A stretch of DNA of 64,000 nt from Shewanella basaltis. Its GTDB lineage: Bacteria > Pseudomonadota > Gammaproteobacteria > Enterobacterales > Shewanellaceae. Location of the stretch: assembly GCF_023283885.1 (NCBI RefSeq), contig NZ_JAKILA010000001.1, positions 124,001 to 188,000 on the forward strand, in the 5' to 3' direction. A program made the translations under genes and the position numbers. The notes beneath the pieces were generated by a model, which had not been told where the DNA came from, did not search any database, and saw only the letters and a program-made list of their open reading frames with translations. Below are positions 1-10,999 of this stretch, piece by piece; positions within the stretch are counted from its first letter, which is position 1, and every line of letters begins with the position of its first letter.

Positions 1-1207
1 AGTCGACCGTTTTTAGCATGCTAGTATTTAATCGGCTTAGCACCTTCTCAATCTCATCGGTTGAATGGCTAGTCCGTTGCGCAAGCGCCCTGACCTCATC
101 AGCAACAACCGCAAACCCGCGACCACTTTCACCTGCTCGTGCCGCTTCAATTGCAGCATTAAGCGCCAGTAAATTGGTTTGCTCTGAAATACTGCGAATA
201 GCTTGTAGCAATGAAGTGATTGCGCCGACATCTTTGGTCAGTTCGGTTAACGACTCGGTCACCTCTGTGGTATTGGTTTCAAGCAGTTGCATGTCTTTCA
301 TGATGCTCAGCGCACTTTGACGATCGCTCACACTAGAGCTCGCCGCGTCCTTAGCTTGCTCTGCAGATAACTGACTGTCGTGAGCCATTTGCTGAAACTG
401 CTCAATAACTGTTTGTGTGGTATCGGCAATCACATGAGCCTGATGCGTTTGCAGCTCAACAGAATGCTGGGCTTTGTCACTTAAGCCCATTAAGTTATCT
501 GAGGTATTAGCCATTTTAGCGGCAATATCACGGTAGTCGTGAAACAGCTGAGACAACTCCTCAAGCATGACATTAAACGACATTTCTGCTGGCGTATCAG
601 CCGACGGTAAACGAACAGACAAGTCTTTATTGGCAGATATAGTTTCAATGGCTCCAGCTATACGCTGATTTGCCACTGCATCTGTACGCATAAATAAACT
701 GATCCGAATAAGAATAAAGGTTTCTGCAGCAGCAAATAGCGCATGGATAAACATGATCATCCAGTTACATTCACCCGCAAAAATCATTACCTGTGTGTCA
801 AATAAGCTGACACCTTGCAACTGAATATACGTTAAAACAATATGATGCGCGGCAACGGTAAGCAACGCAGCCATTAATGGTTGCCAACGCAAATAAATCA
901 AAAACACACCCATTGAGGCAAAAATATGAAAGTGCATTTCAATCATGCCCATTTGGCTTTGAATCAACAATGCCGATACGGTCATCATGATAACCGCACC
1001 CACTATGGCAAATAATTCTGTACCTTTTAACAAGCTGTAACTTAACTGCACTAATACTAATATGATGATTGCCGCGATAGTGCTAAACATCTGCATTTGC
1101 GCACCAAAAAAGCCACTGATAAATAGCAGCGGCGCCTGCAACATTAAAATTTTGTATATGTACGAATCATGCTTTTTTAACAGCGTTGTGGTTTGATTAC
1201 TATTCAT
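1..1207 (-). CDS. Methyl-accepting chemotaxis protein, 3' part cut by window edge
   Basis: Chemoreceptor that would signal through CheA/CheW. I translated it from the reverse strand: the ATG is at 1207-1205 and the frame stays open to base 1, so the C-terminus lies outside the window (402 codons seen). Residues about 15-185 are hydrophobic with roughly six membrane segments, carrying EMHFH, a HH pair and a further His inside or at the edge of helices. A HAMP-like linker follows, then the signalling hairpin, recognisable from [20 protein letters not shown] and [15 protein letters not shown]. There is no large periplasmic ligand domain, so the stimulus is probably sensed in the membrane. The upstream sco-like gene ends 7 bp before the start, so the two are probably co-transcribed. 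The ligand is unknown; metal or redox sensing is inference from the histidines and the neighbour. Confidence 0.93.
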   Translation of the reverse strand, partial: MNSNQTTTLLKKHDSYIYKILMLQAPLLFISGFFGAQMQMFSTIAAIIILVLVQLSYSLLKGTELFAIVGAVIMMTVSALLIQSQMGMIEMHFHIFASMGVFLIYLRWQPLMAALLTVAAHHIVLTYIQLQGVSLFDTQVMIFAGECNWMIMFIHALFAAAETFILIRISLFMRTDAVANQRIAGAIETISANKDLSVRLPSADTPAEMSFNVMLEELSQLFHDYRDIAAKMANTSDNLMGLSDKAQHSVELQTHQAHVIADTTQTVIEQFQQMAHDSQLSAEQAKDAASSSVSDRQSALSIMKDMQLLETNTTEVTESLTELTKDVGAITSLLQAIRSISEQTNLLALNAAIEAARAGESGRGFAVVADEVRALAQRTSHSTDEIEKVLSRLNTSMLKTVD

Positions 1208-1214
1208 AATAGGC

Positions 1215-1826
1215 CTAACTCTCTGATGACATAATGTGCTTAAGTTCAATCTGCATTTTTTGTGTTGAGAGGTGCTTCGCGGTATATATTCGTGCGACTT
1301 GCCCCTCTGGTGACACTAAAAATAGTTTACCGACATGATTGATGCTACGGAGTTCTTGATTGATATTTTCAGATAATTGCCGATCGAGGCGCTGTAACTC
1401 ATCATCTGATAATGATGCACTCACAAAGCGAGGCGATCGATCATCAACTACACTTTTCCGCACTGCTGGAGTGTCGTTTTGGGGGTCAATTGTCACAAAC
1501 ATAAATTGCACCTCAGTTCCAGTTAACAAAGCATCCTGCTGTATGTGTTGCTCCAATTGAATCATTTGTTGGACACGTATCGGGCATATTTCAGAGCACG
1601 ATAAAAATCCCAAAAATAAGTAAGTATATTGCCCCGCGGACGCAGGAAACTGGTGTGACTGTTGCTCAACATCTTGCCAAGTAAAACGTAATTGCCGCTG
1701 GTCATTTATATCGATGCCGTAAGCATCTTTGTTATGAGCCCATTGGTTTAACACCATCAACATGGGCACAATGCCAAGGCAAATACCGATGAGTACAGAT
1801 GCGATAACCACTGTTTTCAACTGCAT
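1215..1826 (-). CDS. SCO1/SenC family copper-binding protein
   Basis: Membrane-anchored periplasmic thioredoxin-fold protein of 203 residues. An N-terminal anchor occupies residues 7-27. The copper motif CxxxCP is present (C77 and C81, read as CSEICP), and the third family ligand appears as H164 in [13 protein letters not shown]. Family members deliver copper to cytochrome c oxidase CuA or act as thiol reductases. No oxidase assembly genes are next to it; it is followed after 7 bp by a chemoreceptor, an unusual partner. The ATG at 1826 has only a weak GGTG-like ribosome site. Family assignment is firm, the client protein is unknown. Confidence 0.9.
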   Translation of the reverse strand: MQLKTVVIASVLIGICLGIVPMLMVLNQWAHNKDAYGIDINDQRQLRFTWQDVEQQSHQFPASAGQYTYLFLGFLSCSEICPIRVQQMIQLEQHIQQDALLTGTEVQFMFVTIDPQNDTPAVRKSVVDDRSPRFVSASLSDDELQRLDRQLSENINQELRSINHVGKLFLVSPEGQVARIYTAKHLSTQKMQIELKHIMSSES

Positions 1827-2008
1827 GGGTTAACACCTTAAACTGTTTTATTACCAAAGTATTGAACAATATCATTATAGACATGATTAGGTTATTGCCA
1901 ATTATTTATACATAAAGCGGCCATAAAAACCACCGAAATGTAAACAGACACGGTAATACGATACAAAAATACATTTGATCACCGCAAGAGGTAGGGTTTC
2001 ATGCTATT

Positions 2009-2040
2009 AATAACAAACGCCCAAACTTGGCGGTTTGGGC
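2009..2040 (-). terminator. Hairpin terminator, probably originally of azoR
   Basis: GCCCAAAC at 2019-2026 pairs with GTTTGGGC at 2033-2040 around a six-base loop. On the minus strand the stem is followed by a T-rich run (GTTTGTTATT). The nearest minus-strand gene upstream is the azoreductase, which ends at 2509, and the two are separated by the repeat elements. It may also work on the plus strand. Confidence 0.6.
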
Positions 2041-2069
2041 ATTTATTTACACAGTTTGGGAGAGTGATA

Positions 2070-2506
2070 CCATTGCAGATTAACCTCAACTCTGGATAAG
2101 AGATGTATTGATAACGATATAAATCAATAGATTGACTAAAATCCACTGTCAAGCTTGTGATTTGTTTTGCTAACAAGGCGAATTAACGTGTCAATAGCTA
2201 GCCTATTGCAAGTTAATTCAACGCAGTGAGGAAGGCAAAGGACTGCTTGAAAGGCGTTTGTTATCCAGAGCTGAGGTTGATTAATAAGTGACCACTGTAA
2301 ATGCGTCCAGCGGTTGTTGATTAAGGCGTCACTATATAGCCCTTTCAATAGCGAAAGCGCAGAGTAAAAGCGGCTGGGGCATTCCTTTTTGGCGAGTGTT
2401 AAAAGGGCTGCATGACTTCGAATGAGAACAACTATTTATTCAGTCATTCGCCTTGTTTAAGCCCTTTTAAATTCTCCCGAAGAGATCATTTACTCACGCG
2501 CAATGG
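2070..2506 (-). mobile_element. Family B miniature repeat, interrupted by a family A element
   Basis: Non-coding repeat closely matching 23584-23843 in opposite orientation. It is bounded by CCATTGC and GCAATGG ends with TA on each outer side (2068-2069, 2507-2508). A family A element with a GATT duplication lies inside the left end. Deleting A plus one GATT leaves an end that aligns without gaps to the 23.8-kb end, and the element is then about 236 bp. The internal AAAAGGGCT/AAGCCCTTTT pairing and a nested ATGACT/AGTCAT stem are conserved, so transcripts would fold strongly. No protein is predicted. Ends and TA targets resemble IS630/Tc1-type miniature elements; the mobilising transposase is not in the window. 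Confidence 0.8.
2082..2278 (-). mobile_element. Family A miniature repeat, copy 1 (nested)
   Basis: About 197 bp with 18-bp terminal inverted repeats beginning AACCTCA(A/G)CTCTGGATAA, one mismatch between arms. It is flanked by GATT at 2078-2081 and 2279-2282. It is near-identical to 59978-60173 in reverse orientation and related to 35929-36124. An internal hairpin, GAATTAAC...GTTAATTC enclosing CAATAG/CTATTG, is conserved. Short open frames through it encode the same meaningless peptide in two copies and are not genes. Confidence 0.85.
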
Positions 2507-2508
2507 TA

Positions 2509-3718
<1,210 letters not shown>

Positions 3719-3751
3719 TACGATTCCTTATCACCTATGGCTTACTTAACG

Positions 3752-4189
3752 CTAAACCTGCAAATTAAAGGTCACAGGGCCGTCGTTGAGCAGTTCAACT
3801 TGCATATCTGCAGCAAACTGACCGGTTTGAGTTTCAATGCCTTGTTGACGGCAAAAAGCCACAAAATCAAGATACAGCTGCTTAGCTTGTTCAGGCGATG
3901 CGGCGCACGAAAAGCTTGGTCTTAAGCCTTTTGCAGTATCTGCTGCTAAGGTAAATTGCGACACAACCAACAACTTACCGCCCACTTGTGACAAATTAAG
4001 GTTCATTTTGCCGTTATCATCGCTAAACACGCGATAGTTAATGACCTTAGTAGCAAGTTTAGCTAATTTTTCGGCATTGTCTTCACGCTCGACACCCAAT
4101 AACACAAGTAAACCTTGATCAATTTTCCCGACCACTACGCCTTCAACCGTGACAGAAGCACGCTTGACGCGTTGAATTAATGCAATCAT
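3752..4189 (-). CDS. dtd: D-aminoacyl-tRNA deacylase
   Basis: Cytoplasmic proofreading enzyme that removes D-amino acids mischarged on tRNA. It has 145 residues, exactly the family length, with both catalytic signatures: SQFTLAADT (residue about 77) and NDGPVTF near the C-terminus. The N-terminus [15 protein letters not shown] is typical. It lies 31 bp downstream of the yihY-type gene on the same strand and 33 bp before the thioesterase, suggesting one transcript. Confidence 0.97.
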   Translation of the reverse strand: MIALIQRVKRASVTVEGVVVGKIDQGLLVLLGVEREDNAEKLAKLATKVINYRVFSDDNGKMNLNLSQVGGKLLVVSQFTLAADTAKGLRPSFSCAASPEQAKQLYLDFVAFCRQQGIETQTGQFAADMQVELLNDGPVTFNLQV

Positions 4190-4220
4190 AACAACCTATA
4201 ATATTATATATAACAATCAA

Positions 4221-5225
4221 TTAAGACTTTTCAATTGATGAATCGCTCGCAGGTTTGGCATGTGACTGCGATGGCGTCGCGACAGGATCATGCACATTCA
4301 TCTTTGGGGCTTCATCTGCTGTACTTGATGATTCACCTTCAGTGAAAATCTCGGCTTTCATCTCTTCAGCAATCACAGCTAACTCATCTAAATATTCTGG
4401 CAATGCGGCGGTAATTTCTGCTCCTAATAATACGATCATCCACGATAAATATACCCACACAAATAGGATAGGTATTACCGCTAACGCGCCGTAAATGGCT
4501 TCATAGCTTGGAAATTGTGTCACATAAAATGCAAAGCCTTTTTTGCCTGCCTCAAACAGTATCGCAGCAACAACCGCGCCCAGTAGCGCATGTAAAAAGT
4601 GCACCTTTTGGTTAGGCACCACCATATATAACAACAATATAGACGCTACAGAAAACATCAGCGGTATACGCTCAACAATCCAGGGCACAATGCCTGACAA
4701 TTCAGTTCCTGTGACCACTTCTAACGACACCACATAAGATGTCGCGACTAGGCTTGCCCCAATCAATACCGGGCCAAGGGTGAGCACCATCCAGTACATT
4801 GAAAATGACACCACGTAAGAGCGTTTTTCGGTAATTCGCCAAATATTATTCAATGCTTTGTCGATGGCCGATATCAGCATAATCGCCACAAACACGAGCG
4901 CAATAATACCGACAAAGGTGCCTTTAGAGGCATTAGCAACAAACTCATTAATATACACTTGCACCGTGTCGCCCGCTGCCGGAATAAAATTATTATAAAT
5001 AAACCCTTCAATCTTCCCCCGAATGCCTTCAAAAACGGGAAATGCCGATAACATCGACATGGTCACGGCCACCATAGGCACCAACGACAACAAAGTCACA
5101 TAGGCTAAGTGACCAGCGCGAATGTTTATTTGGTCGTCGGCAAGGCGTTGCTTAAGGTGCAATAAAAACTGGCCAATACCAGTAAAAAACTCAATAAAGG
5201 GTCTGAAATCAAACTTCTTGGGCAT
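4221..5225 (-). CDS. yihY: YihY/virulence factor BrkB family membrane protein
   Basis: Inner-membrane protein of 334 residues with about six membrane helices, once wrongly named RNase BN. I chose the ATG at 5225 ([10 protein letters not shown]) because TAAGGA precedes it; an upstream in-frame ATG at 5291 would add 22 atypical residues. Family features include [19 protein letters not shown] and [13 protein letters not shown]. The C-terminus after the last helix is a polar tail of about 55 residues. Function is unknown; the adjacent dtd gene is conserved in many gammaproteobacteria. Confidence 0.9.
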   Translation of the reverse strand: MPKKFDFRPFIEFFTGIGQFLLHLKQRLADDQINIRAGHLAYVTLLSLVPMVAVTMSMLSAFPVFEGIRGKIEGFIYNNFIPAAGDTVQVYINEFVANASKGTFVGIIALVFVAIMLISAIDKALNNIWRITEKRSYVVSFSMYWMVLTLGPVLIGASLVATSYVVSLEVVTGTELSGIVPWIVERIPLMFSVASILLLYMVVPNQKVHFLHALLGAVVAAILFEAGKKGFAFYVTQFPSYEAIYGALAVIPILFVWVYLSWMIVLLGAEITAALPEYLDELAVIAEEMKAEIFTEGESSSTADEAPKMNVHDPVATPSQSHAKPASDSSIEKS

Positions 5226-5330
5226 AATAATCCTTATTTCATAGTCCGTTAGTGGAGATAACATTTGTAATAAGCCACTAACTTCGTACAATGTTATAAC
5301 ATATTAATGCTAAACAAATGGAGCAAATTG

Positions 5331-5555
5331 ATGTCTCAACAAGGATCAGCGGGTAATGTCCTCGCAGCGGTAGCCAGTTTATTTTTCCCAGGTCTTGGGC
5401 AACTGTTACAAGGGCGCATTTTAGCTGCGTTATTATTTTTCTGTATCACCGCCACATGCTACTTCTTTTTTGTTTTGGTGATCCCCGCCATTATTGGTGG
5501 CTTGTTTCATTTATGGAGCATTATCGACGCTGCAAAGTTTAAATCTGCCAGCTAA
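5331..5555 (+). CDS. Small two-helix membrane protein
   Basis: Protein of 74 residues with two hydrophobic stretches (about 12-30 and 34-60) and the turn FPGLGQLLQGR, reminiscent of TM2-type small membrane proteins. The start is the ATG at 5331 because GGAG precedes it; a frame from 5307 exists but has no ribosome site. It diverges from yihY with about 105 bp between starts. No function can be assigned. Confidence 0.7.
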   Translation: MSQQGSAGNVLAAVASLFFPGLGQLLQGRILAALLFFCITATCYFFFVLVIPAIIGGLFHLWSIIDAAKFKSAS

Positions 5556-5618
5556 GCAAACCAGAGGCTTAATCTCTTAAGGGTTAGGTTAAACTCACAC
5601 ATACAAAGAGACACATTG

Positions 5619-6266
5619 ATGAAAAAATGGATATCACTGGCACTCTTAAGTAGCAGTTTACTGTTGAGCGGTTGTCAAAGCGCCTATTACGGTGCCATGG
5701 AAAAAGTCGGTTACCATAAGCGCGACATTATGGTTGACCGTGTTCAAAATGCCAAAGAATCTCAACAAGAAGCCCAAGAGCAATTTAGCTCGGCATTAGA
5801 AGAAATGCAGGCTTTACTGGCATTTGACGGCGGCGATTTAGAAGATGCCTACAACAAAGCTAAAGACGAATATGAGTCAGCCCAAACCGCGGCAGATGAA
5901 GTGACAAATCGTATTGATAAAGTAGAAGATGTTGCCGACGCCCTCTTTGCCGAATGGCAAGATGAAATCACTGAAATAAGCAAAGCCAGCTTACGTCGTA
6001 ATAGCACAAATAAACTGAACGAAACCAAACGAGCTTACTCATCATTAGTCAAAAGTATGCGCCGCGCAGAAGCGAAAATGCCGCCCATTTTAACTGCCAT
6101 GAAAGATAATATGCTTTACCTAAAGCATAATCTAAATGCCCAAGCAATTGGCGCCATTAAAGGTGAATTTGCCAGCTTACAAGCTGACATATCAAGCTTA
6201 ATTAATGAAATGAATAAGTCGATAGAAGAGTCGAACAAGTTTATTGCGTCTATGGAACAAGGCTAG
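5619..6266 (+). CDS. DUF2959 family lipoprotein
   Basis: Secreted lipoprotein of 215 residues. The signal peptide ends in a lipobox LLLSGC (Cys near residue 19), so the mature protein is anchored to a membrane. The remainder is almost wholly helical and charged with coiled-coil character, including EAQEQFSSALEEMQALLAF. It matches the DUF2959 family, common in Shewanella and Vibrio and of unknown function. The ATG at 5619 is used rather than the in-frame TTG just before it. Confidence 0.88.
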   Translation: MKKWISLALLSSSLLLSGCQSAYYGAMEKVGYHKRDIMVDRVQNAKESQQEAQEQFSSALEEMQALLAFDGGDLEDAYNKAKDEYESAQTAADEVTNRIDKVEDVADALFAEWQDEITEISKASLRRNSTNKLNETKRAYSSLVKSMRRAEAKMPPILTAMKDNMLYLKHNLNAQAIGAIKGEFASLQADISSLINEMNKSIEESNKFIASMEQG

Positions 6267-6303
6267 TCGCACATACTGGAAATGAGATAACAATCGATTT
6301 GAG

Positions 6304-6338
6304 TATTGGCTATGTAAACTCGTTGAGCATAGCCAATA
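6304..6338 (+). terminator. Hairpin between convergent genes
   Basis: TATTGGCTATG pairs with CATAGCCAATA over 11 bp. It sits between the ends of the DUF2959 gene and the Lrp-type gene and could end both transcripts. There is no long T run, so its strength is uncertain. Confidence 0.5.
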
Positions 6339-6352
6339 TATTCCACGACTGA

Positions 6353-6823
6353 CTACTCTATGGGTGATGCATCGACCGGCAATACGTTATGGCTAAAGAT
6401 TTGTTTGAGCACCACAGTGGTTTCAATATTTGACACGTACTTTAAATTACCTAATGACTTTTTGATAAATTGCTCGTAAGCGACCAAATCTTTGGCAACG
6501 ATTTTGAGTAAATAATCATGCGAACCGGTAACCACAGAACACTCTGTCACTGCAGGCAGTTGTGCCACGGTACTTTCAAATAATGCTGTAGAATCATCCG
6601 AATGCTCGCTTAAACGCACCGACGCATACACAACAACACTTAAACCGACTTTTGCCGGATCAACCCTTGCACCGTAACCTAAAATCACTTTATCAAGCTC
6701 TAGCTTTTTAACGCGGCGCAGGCAAGGAGTGTCTGACATATTAACCTTATCGGCTAGTTCAGACACTGCCATCCGGCCATTACGCTGTAATATTTCTAAT
6801 AGCTTTAAATCTTTTTTATCCAT
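6353..6823 (-). CDS. Lrp/AsnC family transcriptional regulator
   Basis: DNA-binding regulator of 156 residues starting at the ATG at 6823 (MDKKDLKLLEILQRNGR). The N-terminal helix-turn-helix covers residues about 5-60 (VSELADKVNMSDTPCLRRVKKLE) and the C-terminal RAM ligand domain about 65-145 (VTECSVVTGSHDYLLKIV). Such proteins respond to amino acids and assemble as octamers. No obvious target gene is adjacent, and the protein is closer to the AsnC-like branch than to Lrp itself. Confidence 0.92.
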   Translation of the reverse strand: MDKKDLKLLEILQRNGRMAVSELADKVNMSDTPCLRRVKKLELDKVILGYGARVDPAKVGLSVVVYASVRLSEHSDDSTALFESTVAQLPAVTECSVVTGSHDYLLKIVAKDLVAYEQFIKKSLGNLKYVSNIETTVVLKQIFSHNVLPVDASPIE

Positions 6824-6949
6824 TGCGCGTGTCGCTTTGTATAGAGTGATTTTCAGTGAAAATATCATATTTGTGAGTGAAATCCTCTACAATTTTTACT
6901 TAATCACAAAAAAATCAAGTTATACCATTGCGTATTATTGGTCACCACA

Positions 6950-6982
6950 AACAAAAATGCCATGAAGTGTTCTCCATGGCAT
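6950..6982 (-). terminator. Terminator of the pilin gene
   Basis: On the minus strand ATGCCATG and CATGGCAT form an 8-bp stem with a ten-base loop, followed by TTTTTGTTTG. It lies about 22 bp beyond the pilin stop codon. Confidence 0.75.
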
Positions 6983-7004
6983 GTTAATCACTCTCAAGGG
7001 CGGA

Positions 7005-7532
7005 TTAGCACTCATCAATATCCACTTCAACAAGCGGTGGCTCACCTGCGGCTAACGGGTGCGAATAACGAATTTCGCACTTGTTTGCAGCATAGTCGGC
7101 GTTAGGACGAATTCGTAAGCCAGTACGACCTGAAGAGGTATAAGTGGTTATTTCAAAGTCCACACCGTTGGTAATATTAATCATCCTTGCAATACCTGCA
7201 TCAGTGTGACGTGGGTAACCAAAAGCGAGTGTAATCGATTGGCCTTGTACCGTAATACTGTTACCTAGACCATTCCCCGTTCCGGCAGCCGCAGTTTCAT
7301 CGCAACTAGTACTGATCACACAAGCCGAGTACACCATGGTTTTAGCGCTATTAATTGCCGCTGCAACACCTTGCATTGAGCTGGCATAGGCATCGTTTTT
7401 TAAGCTAATAAATTTAGGCGCCGCCACCACAGCCAATACACCTAAAATAATAATCACCACCACTAACTCAATAAGTGTAAAACCATTTGGTTTAACATTT
7501 GAATAGTGAGAAATCTGTTCGAGTCGCTTCAT
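7005..7532 (-). CDS. Type IV prepilin-like protein (MSHA type)
   Basis: Prepilin of 175 residues. A 17-residue positively charged leader ends in G before [22 protein letters not shown], the type III signal sequence cut by prepilin peptidase, with Glu at mature position 5. The globular part has paired cysteines and ends in the sequence DIDEC, giving a C-terminal disulfide loop like MshA pilins. No pilus assembly genes flank it, so it is an orphan that must rely on machinery encoded elsewhere. It has its own terminator. Major versus minor pilin cannot be decided. Confidence 0.88.
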   Translation of the reverse strand: MKRLEQISHYSNVKPNGFTLIELVVVIIILGVLAVVAAPKFISLKNDAYASSMQGVAAAINSAKTMVYSACVISTSCDETAAAGTGNGLGNSITVQGQSITLAFGYPRHTDAGIARMINITNGVDFEITTYTSSGRTGLRIRPNADYAANKCEIRYSHPLAAGEPPLVEVDIDEC

Positions 7533-7571
7533 GACTTGTTACGAGTCCTTGATTGACGTAAAAAAACTCAG

Positions 7572-9158
7572 CTAGCCTGCAAGCACAACTTGGTCTTTAC
7601 CGGCATTTTTGGCTTGATACATCGCCACATCAGCCTCATGAATAAGCCTATCAACATTAGCTGCAGAGGCTCCATCATACCTTGCTACACCAATACAAGC
7701 ACTCACTTGTAATGTATGTTGGCCTATTTTATAAGGTTGTTTAATTAACTCCAGCACACGATTTGCCTTATGGTTAACATGACTGGATTGCAGATTATTT
7801 TGTAACAACAGCACAAATTCATCTCCGCCATAGCGGGCAAAGATGTCATTATATTCTATATTGACCGACACTTGCTGGCCGATATTTCTGAGTAAACTAT
7901 CTCCCACACCGTGACCGTAAGTGTCATTTATATTTTTAAAGCCATCTAAATCAATAAATAATAGCGAAAACGGCTGCTTTTCATCAATCCTTTGCTCAAT
8001 AGTATTTCTAATTGACATACGGTTCGCAAGGCCCGTGACCTGATCATGATTGGCCAAATACAACGCTTCGGCTTGAGCTTTTGCTAAATCAAGTGTTTTG
8101 TCTTTCACTCTTTGAGCTAAGTCTTTTTGGCTTTTAAGCACCTGCATAGACATTTGATGAAAACGTTCGAACAAGGCAACAAATTCTTTTGTTTCAAATT
8201 TTTGTTTAGGATACTGGCCCAATTGCGTTTGCTGTTGAGTTAAATCACATACCTGAGCGGTTAACACAGCAATGGGTCGAGTAATTAAGCCTGTCACCCA
8301 CCAACTCAGCAATAAACAAGCACAAAAAGACAAGAATGCTATCAACATAATGGAGTCAACTTCAGATTGTGCTCGAGCAAACAATTCCTCCAGTGGTTGC
8401 GGGATCATCACCCCCCAACCCGTCGCTGGTACAACAGTGTATGCCGCTATCATATCCTGTTTTACTGCAGGTGAATAAAACTCCATCACGCCAGTATTAC
8501 CTGCCATCATCTGTTGCACAATACTGACTTGCGCCAAGCTTTTACTGCTCGTTTGCCACTGCTTATTTGGGTGAGCTAACACATTGCCTTGTCGGTCAAC
8601 AATTGCAGCATGCCCTTCTTTACCAAATTTAACCGCCGATTGCAGTAAAGTAATAAATTCGGGGTTCATAACCGCTAGCCAAATGCGTTGTTGTGAGTCT
8701 TTGCGGATCATGTACAAGGTTGGCTTTTGTACACCCATTTTGTGTACATCTGTAAAAGTAGCCATTGATACAGCTGATAAGTCAAACACATTTTTGCCAT
8801 GTGTGAGTGACTGAGGTTGTAATTTTTCAGGGCCAAACAACACATTAACGAGTTGCCCTTGAGCGTCATACTCACCAATAGACTCAACATCAATATCTTG
8901 TAATAGCGTGACAAAATTAGCAGAGATATGTTGCCGTGTAACTGAATCTGTCGCATGGGTAAATATTGATAAAGCGTCAACACTATAGCGGTCTAGCGCC
9001 TGCGACAGGTTTTTTGCAAGTAATAAATGTTTGTCGTGCACCGTTTGATATTCATTATCTAACACATTATGGCTGGTCCACAATGCCAGGATGCAAATCG
9101 GTATGAGCGACACTAAGGTCATGGCAATCAGTAATAAATAGCGAAAGGATAATGTCAT
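7572..9158 (-). CDS. Diguanylate cyclase with periplasmic Cache sensor
   Basis: Inner-membrane enzyme of 528 residues that should make cyclic di-GMP. A first membrane helix (about 6-28) and a second (about 270-290) bracket a periplasmic Cache-type sensor domain (about 30-265). A HAMP region and short coiled coil follow, then a GGDEF domain (about 360-525) with intact RYGGDEF and the DLDGFKNINDTYGHGVGD signature. No EAL domain is present. It stands alone and is convergent with none of its neighbours. The ligand is unknown; family Cache domains often bind amino acids or carboxylates. Confidence 0.93.
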   Translation of the reverse strand: MTLSFRYLLLIAMTLVSLIPICILALWTSHNVLDNEYQTVHDKHLLLAKNLSQALDRYSVDALSIFTHATDSVTRQHISANFVTLLQDIDVESIGEYDAQGQLVNVLFGPEKLQPQSLTHGKNVFDLSAVSMATFTDVHKMGVQKPTLYMIRKDSQQRIWLAVMNPEFITLLQSAVKFGKEGHAAIVDRQGNVLAHPNKQWQTSSKSLAQVSIVQQMMAGNTGVMEFYSPAVKQDMIAAYTVVPATGWGVMIPQPLEELFARAQSEVDSIMLIAFLSFCACLLLSWWVTGLITRPIAVLTAQVCDLTQQQTQLGQYPKQKFETKEFVALFERFHQMSMQVLKSQKDLAQRVKDKTLDLAKAQAEALYLANHDQVTGLANRMSIRNTIEQRIDEKQPFSLLFIDLDGFKNINDTYGHGVGDSLLRNIGQQVSVNIEYNDIFARYGGDEFVLLLQNNLQSSHVNHKANRVLELIKQPYKIGQHTLQVSACIGVARYDGASAANVDRLIHEADVAMYQAKNAGKDQVVLAG

Positions 9159-9333
9159 CTAATTATAATTCTTAAAAACGTTACTTAAACCACGGCTTTT
9201 AATGTTAAATATTTGTATTAAATCTAGTGCTTAATGCAAATTCAACAGCGCTTAATTCATTAAAATTCAAAATAAAAACCAGAAGGCAACACCTTAGACA
9301 CATCTATTTACATTTGCAACATAAGTGCACAAT

Positions 9334-9367
9334 AAAAACCCCCGATAACTGCTTATCGAGGGTTTTA
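9334..9367 (-). terminator. glnA terminator
   Basis: On the minus strand AACCCTCGATAA and TTATCGGGGGTT form a stem with a GCAG loop followed by TTTATT. It lies 37 bp beyond the glnA stop codon. Confidence 0.88.
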
Positions 9368-9403
9368 TTTGGCAATGTAACGTTGTCTGTTAAGACAGAC
9401 TCA

Positions 9404-10813
9404 TTACAGGCTGTAGTACATCTCAAATTCTAATGGGTGAGTTGTACGCGCAACACGCTCTGCTTCAGCTGACTTAAGAGTGATGTAAGAATCAATAAAG
9501 TCTTTACTGAACACGCCACCTTTTAGTAGGAAGTCATGATCAGCTTTTAAGCATTCAAGTGCATTTTCTAATGATGTTGCAACTTGTGGGATCTCAGCAG
9601 CTTCTTCAGCTGGAAGATCATACAAGTCTTTATCCATTGCTTCACCTGGGTGGATCTTGTTTTGAATACCGTCAAGACCTGCCATTAACAATGCAGCAAA
9701 ACCTAAGTATGGGTTTGCATGTGGATCAGGGAAACGCGTTTCGATACGGCGGCCTTTAGGGCTTGGTACCACTGGAATACGAATTGACGCACTGCGGTTA
9801 CGTGCTGAGTAAGCTAGCATCACAGGCGCTTCAAAGTGAGGCACTAAACGCTTGTAAGAGTTAGTGCTTGGGTTAGTGAATGCGTTCAATGCACGAGCGT
9901 GCTTGATAATACCACCAATGTAGTAAAGCGCTGTTTCACTTAAACCAGCGTACTTGTCACCCGCGAACAAGTTAACACCGTCTTTTGCTAAAGACTGGTG
10001 AACGTGCATACCGCTACCGTTGTCGCCAACGATTGGTTTTGGCATAAAGGTCGCTGTTTTGCCATAAGCATGTGCCATGTTGTGCACAACATACTTAAGA
10101 ATTTGGATTTCGTCTGCTTTCTTAGTTAGGGTGTTAAAGCGGGTTGCGATTTCGTTTTGACCCGCAGTCGCCACTTCATGGTGATGCGCTTCAACAACTT
10201 GGCCCATTTCTTCTAACACTAAACACATTGCAGAACGTAAGTCTTGTGATGAGTCAACTGGTGCAACAGGGAAATAACCACCTTTGACCATTGGACGGTG
10301 ACCAGTGTTACCTTCTTCATAACTCTTAGATGAGTTCCATGCCGCTTCTTTTGCATCAATTTTCACAAAAGTGCCTGACATATCAGTGCCAAAACGGACG
10401 TCATCAAAAATGAAGAACTCTGGCTCTGGACCAATTAATACTGTGTCAGCAATACCAGTAGACTTTAAATATTCTTCTGCTTTTTTTGCAATTGAACGTG
10501 GGTCACGGTCATAACCCGTCATGGTGCCTGGCTCTAAAATATCACAACGGATAAGTGCAGTCGTTTCTTCAGTAAATGGATCTAAAACAAACGTTGTTGG
10601 ATCAGGCATAAGTACCATGTCTGATTCATTAATGCCTTTCCAGCCAGAAATTGAAGAACCGTCAAACATTTTACCGTCTTCAAAAAAATCTTCATTTACT
10701 TGATGAGCGGGAATAGAAACATGCTGCTCTTTACCTTTGGTATCGGTAAAACGTAAGTCAACAAACTTAACTTCTAACTCTTCAAGTTGCTTTAAAACTG
10801 ATTCAACTGACAT
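9404..10813 (-). CDS. glnA: Glutamine synthetase type I
   Basis: Makes glutamine from glutamate, ammonia and ATP in the cytoplasm and is the main entry of ammonia into metabolism. The 469-residue length equals the enterobacterial enzyme. Signatures seen are FDGSSISGW, the catalytic PEPEFFIFD and [11 protein letters not shown] segments, and the adenylylation loop with [10 protein letters not shown], so activity is probably controlled by GlnE. Translation starts at the ATG at 10813. Upstream are a sigma-54 promoter and NtrC-type sites. typA diverges from it as in E. coli, but ntrB and ntrC do not follow it here. Confidence 0.99.
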   Translation of the reverse strand: MSVESVLKQLEELEVKFVDLRFTDTKGKEQHVSIPAHQVNEDFFEDGKMFDGSSISGWKGINESDMVLMPDPTTFVLDPFTEETTALIRCDILEPGTMTGYDRDPRSIAKKAEEYLKSTGIADTVLIGPEPEFFIFDDVRFGTDMSGTFVKIDAKEAAWNSSKSYEEGNTGHRPMVKGGYFPVAPVDSSQDLRSAMCLVLEEMGQVVEAHHHEVATAGQNEIATRFNTLTKKADEIQILKYVVHNMAHAYGKTATFMPKPIVGDNGSGMHVHQSLAKDGVNLFAGDKYAGLSETALYYIGGIIKHARALNAFTNPSTNSYKRLVPHFEAPVMLAYSARNRSASIRIPVVPSPKGRRIETRFPDPHANPYLGFAALLMAGLDGIQNKIHPGEAMDKDLYDLPAEEAAEIPQVATSLENALECLKADHDFLLKGGVFSKDFIDSYITLKSAEAERVARTTHPLEFEMYYSL

Positions 10814-10920
10814 TCTTAAGCCTCCGGTAGGGTAAAGGGTTATCCCTTAAAATAATTTGGTTTTTAGCCAGACAGTTAATCTGGAAAACGAATTTGCATT
10901 TATCCGATTGCCATCAACAA

Positions 10921-10936
10921 AGCGATATTCATGCCA
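10921..10936 (-). promoter_or_regulatory. Sigma-54 (-24/-12) promoter of glnA
   Basis: On the minus strand the sequence is TGGCATGAATATCGCT. It keeps the invariant GG and GC separated by ten bases and matches the consensus TGGCAC-N5-TTGC at most other positions. The start of transcription would be roughly 95 bp before the glnA ATG. The NtrC-type sites lie 64-134 bp further upstream, the expected enhancer arrangement. Confidence 0.75.
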
Positions 10937-10999
10937 ACTAGTTAACTAATTGATTTTGCTTATCTTGGAAATATTCACACTGGTACCAAAAGACATTTA

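Noticed and set aside
1979-2176. Short frame giving the same peptide as one at 60079-60261
   Set aside because: The shared peptide is only the family A repeat translated in both places. There is no ribosome site and the frame is not kept in the third copy.
10886-10915. Alternative sigma-54 site nearer glnA (TGGCAATC region)
   Set aside because: The distance between GG and GC is 13 bases, not ten.
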